NCBI RefSeq assembly: GCF_000411975.1
Contig: NZ_ASXG01000045.1
Coordinates: 62,001-126,000 of the forward strand
Length of the DNA stretch: 64,000 nucleotides
Source: Amycolatopsis orientalis DSM 43388
GTDB taxonomy: Bacteria; Actinomycetota; Actinomycetes; Mycobacteriales; Pseudonocardiaceae
Direction of reading: 5' to 3'
How positions within the stretch are numbered: the stretch's first letter is position 1; the number at the start of each line of letters is the position of its first letter. Both the position numbers and the translations under genes were made by a program. Positions 63,588 through 64,000 of this stretch are shown here, one piece after another. Under the pieces are notes generated by a model. The model was not told where the DNA came from. It saw nothing but the letters and a program-made list of their open reading frames with translations, and did no database searches.

Positions 63588-64000
63588 ATGACCACCTTGT
63601 GGAACCGGCAGCGCCCCTCGCGCATGCCGTCGCACCGCTACCGCGACGTCTACCAGCGCGTCGACGTCCCCCACACCGACCGGGCCTGGCCCGGCAACCG
63701 GATCACCCAAGCGCCGCTCTGGGTGCCGGTCGATCTGCGCGACGGCAACCAAGCCCTCGCCGAACCGATGGACCCGGCACGCAAACGCCGGTTCTTCGAG
63801 CTGATGATCCGCATGGGGTACAAGGAAATCGAGGTCGGCTACCCCTCCGCCTCGCAGACCGACTACGACTTCGTCCGGCTGCTCGCGGACACCGACCTGG
63901 CCTCAGACGACGTCACGATCGTCGTGTTCACACCGGCGCGCCGCGACCTGATCGAGCGCACGGTCGAGTCCGTTCGCGGCATCCGCAACGACGTCGTGAT
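63588..64000 (+). CDS. leuA: 2-isopropylmalate synthase LeuA, N-terminal part
   Basis: 137 visible residues from ATG 63588 (AGAAGG upstream); runs off the window. First enzyme of leucine synthesis, joining acetyl-CoA and 2-oxoisovalerate. The metal/substrate signature [16 protein letters not shown] (about residue 47; the usual form is DLRDGNQSLIDPM) and [19 protein letters not shown] identify the family. Controlled by the leucine attenuator in its 117-bp leader. Confidence 0.95.
   Translation, partial: MTTLWNRQRPSRMPSHRYRDVYQRVDVPHTDRAWPGNRITQAPLWVPVDLRDGNQALAEPMDPARKRRFFELMIRMGYKEIEVGYPSASQTDYDFVRLLADTDLASDDVTIVVFTPARRDLIERTVESVRGIRNDVV

Overview
The window is a high-GC actinomycete chromosome segment. 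The codon use, the frequent GTG starts, the F420-linked and PPOX-type enzymes, the RpfB homologue and the gene order all fit a member of the Pseudonocardiaceae, most likely Amycolatopsis or a close relative (inference; no database search was possible). About 70 protein genes, one tRNA, one SAM riboswitch and two short leader-peptide genes can be supported. No insertion sequence, prophage, CRISPR array or biosynthetic gene cluster was found.

Layout. 1-3.2 kb: the start of an SDR gene divergent from a MarR-NUDIX-VOC operon, then a TetR gene and an acyl desaturase. 3.4-7.8 kb: tRNA-Gln, a GGDEF diguanylate cyclase, glmU and prs, closed by a strong terminator. 7.8-12.2 kb: an accessory block with a perfectly phased 18-bp x 20 tandem repeat, two redox enzymes, a TetR gene with a two-site operator, a secreted lipase and an NmrA-like protein. 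12.2-28.6 kb: a conserved housekeeping run (lipoprotein, rplY, pth, DivIVA-like protein, FAAL/FadD-like ligase, ABC-F, ispE, ksgA, rpfB, tatD, metG). Together with glmU-prs upstream and pabB, rsmI and pmt downstream, it follows the order known from the Mycobacterium tuberculosis glmU-metG region. Inside it sits an unusual MetN-like ATPase with degenerate catalytic motifs, preceded by a SAM riboswitch and a small leader peptide.

28.6-45.7 kb: a PadR-controlled DrrAB-type exporter, a GH25-like protein with a damaged active site, pabB, a quinone oxidoreductase with a divergent TetR, rsmI, a protein mannosyltransferase, an AraC regulator, a methyltransferase, a membrane Ser/Thr kinase, a propionyl-CoA synthetase gene broken by one extra G, a GH20 hexosaminidase with a DasR-type (dre) operator, and MOSC and LysR genes. 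45.8-64 kb: an M20 peptidase-MFS operon, an aldehyde dehydrogenase-DUF779 pair with its GAF-type activator, an epimerase, a flavin reductase-SnoaL fusion divergent from an ECF41 sigma factor, a MarR pair, a GDSL-TetR operon, a two-component system, a CrtI-like oxidoreductase, DUF2786, GNAT and LysR genes, and the start of leuA behind a leucine attenuator.

The most interesting non-coding structure is two families of repeated palindromes. One (three copies, 40-42 bp) has constant ends and a constant centre but a variable 5-bp segment in each arm that changes in a compensated way, and it sits at gene ends. The other (two copies, about 115 bp, inverted relative to each other, 11 kb apart) is a nested hairpin, also with compensated stem changes. 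Many local regulators have visible palindromic operators in their own promoters; these are listed separately.
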